A DNA stretch of 6,516 nucleotides from JBLXBZ01 sp048265185 (lineage in GTDB: Bacteria > Pseudomonadota > Alphaproteobacteria > Rhizobiales > Stappiaceae): assembly GCA_048265185.1 (NCBI GenBank), contig JBLXBZ010000026.1:1-6516 (forward strand), written 5' to 3'. The translations under genes were made by a program, and so were the position numbers. Below are positions 6,416 to 6,516 of the stretch, piece after piece. Each line of letters begins with the position of its first letter. Positions within the stretch are counted from its first letter, which is position 1. The notes beneath the pieces were generated by a model, which saw nothing but the letters and a program-made list of their open reading frames with translations, was not told the DNA's origin and ran no database searches.

Positions 6416-6431
6416 ATAACATTTCCTGCCA
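6408..6431 (+). other. oriT: Candidate oriT nic site, T-DNA-border-like
   Basis: On the minus strand from 6431 the sequence begins TGGCAGGAAATG and ends TGTATAC at 6408. The Agrobacterium T-DNA border, as I remember it, begins TGGCAGGATATA and ends TGTAAAC over 25 bp. By eye, 12 of the first 14 bases match and 6 of the last 7 match with a one-base spacing difference. VirD2 cuts the complementary strand as ATCCTG|CCA and IncP relaxases cut at ATCCTG|C. The plus strand here reads TTTCCTG|CCA, so the predicted nick is between 6428 and 6429. The 5' end would lead rightwards, away from the mob genes, so mobC, relaxase and virD4 would enter the recipient last, as is usual. Location immediately before mobC also fits. 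The inference is from homology and position only; no clear flanking inverted repeat was found. Confidence 0.55.
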
Positions 6432-6516
6432 CTTTCATTTTACTCAAATCAGTGCATTATCTAATTTATCAAAATAGAAAATTTTATAGATCATCATTCA
6501 AATAAAATACGAAGAT
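6416..6516 (-). promoter_or_regulatory. AT-rich leader of the mobC-relaxase(-virD4) operon
   Basis: This 101-bp stretch is strikingly AT-rich beside the GC-richer genes, as expected for an oriT region that must melt and for the operon promoter. Minus-strand candidates include TTGATA and GATAAT-like strings around 6455-6476, but no pair has both good boxes and 16-18 bp spacing, so I do not assign one. A loose imperfect inverted repeat (ATCTA at 6459-6463, TAGAT at 6487-6491) surrounds an AAAATTTT core. No ORF is supported, and the window ends before the next gene. Confidence 0.4.

Noticed and set aside
6437..6516. A -35/-10 promoter pair for mobC
   Set aside because: Several AT-rich hexamers exist but none combine good boxes with 16-18 bp spacing; choosing one would be arbitrary.

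Overview
The window looks like part of an alphaproteobacterial (probably Rhizobiales-type) mobilizable or conjugative plasmid, or an integrated element derived from one. This rests on family resemblance only: the relaxase, MobC, VirD4, Fic and IS3 OrfA sequences all look like versions I know from that class. Without a database search the genus is not fixed. Every gene I can support lies on the minus strand, so in transcription order the window is read from right to left.

Right end (about 6516 to 3645): an AT-rich leader contains a sequence strongly reminiscent of an Agrobacterium T-DNA border / IncP-type nic site (6408-6431). It overlaps the ribosome-binding site and start of mobC. mobC (relaxosome accessory protein, HTH plus ribbon-helix-helix plus MobC signature) overlaps the next gene by an ATGA junction. 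That gene is a 730-residue VirD2-like relaxase with an intact HxDxxxPHxH metal motif. Middle (3644 to 1508): a 118-bp gap is followed by a 672-residue VirD4/TraG-type coupling ATPase with two membrane segments, Walker A and Walker B. Together these three genes and the putative oriT form a complete DNA-processing module: MobC and the relaxase would nick the oriT, and VirD4 would deliver the nucleoprotein to a type IV secretion channel. The channel genes are not in this window.

Left part (1507 to 1): the order turns into decayed accessory DNA. About 932-1412 is a ruined second relaxase of a different subfamily, with at least two frameshifts and two in-frame TAG codons. A small cluster of direct and inverted repeats follows (861-905). 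Next comes the 5' half of a fic gene of the self-inhibited class (SxxxEG motif). It is cut off just before its catalytic motif by an IS3-family insertion sequence, whose left end and first 47 orfA codons fill the window edge.

The most interesting point is the border-like nic candidate sitting directly on the mobC translation start, with its polarity such that the mob genes would be transferred last. No CRISPR array, tRNA, rRNA or riboswitch was seen.
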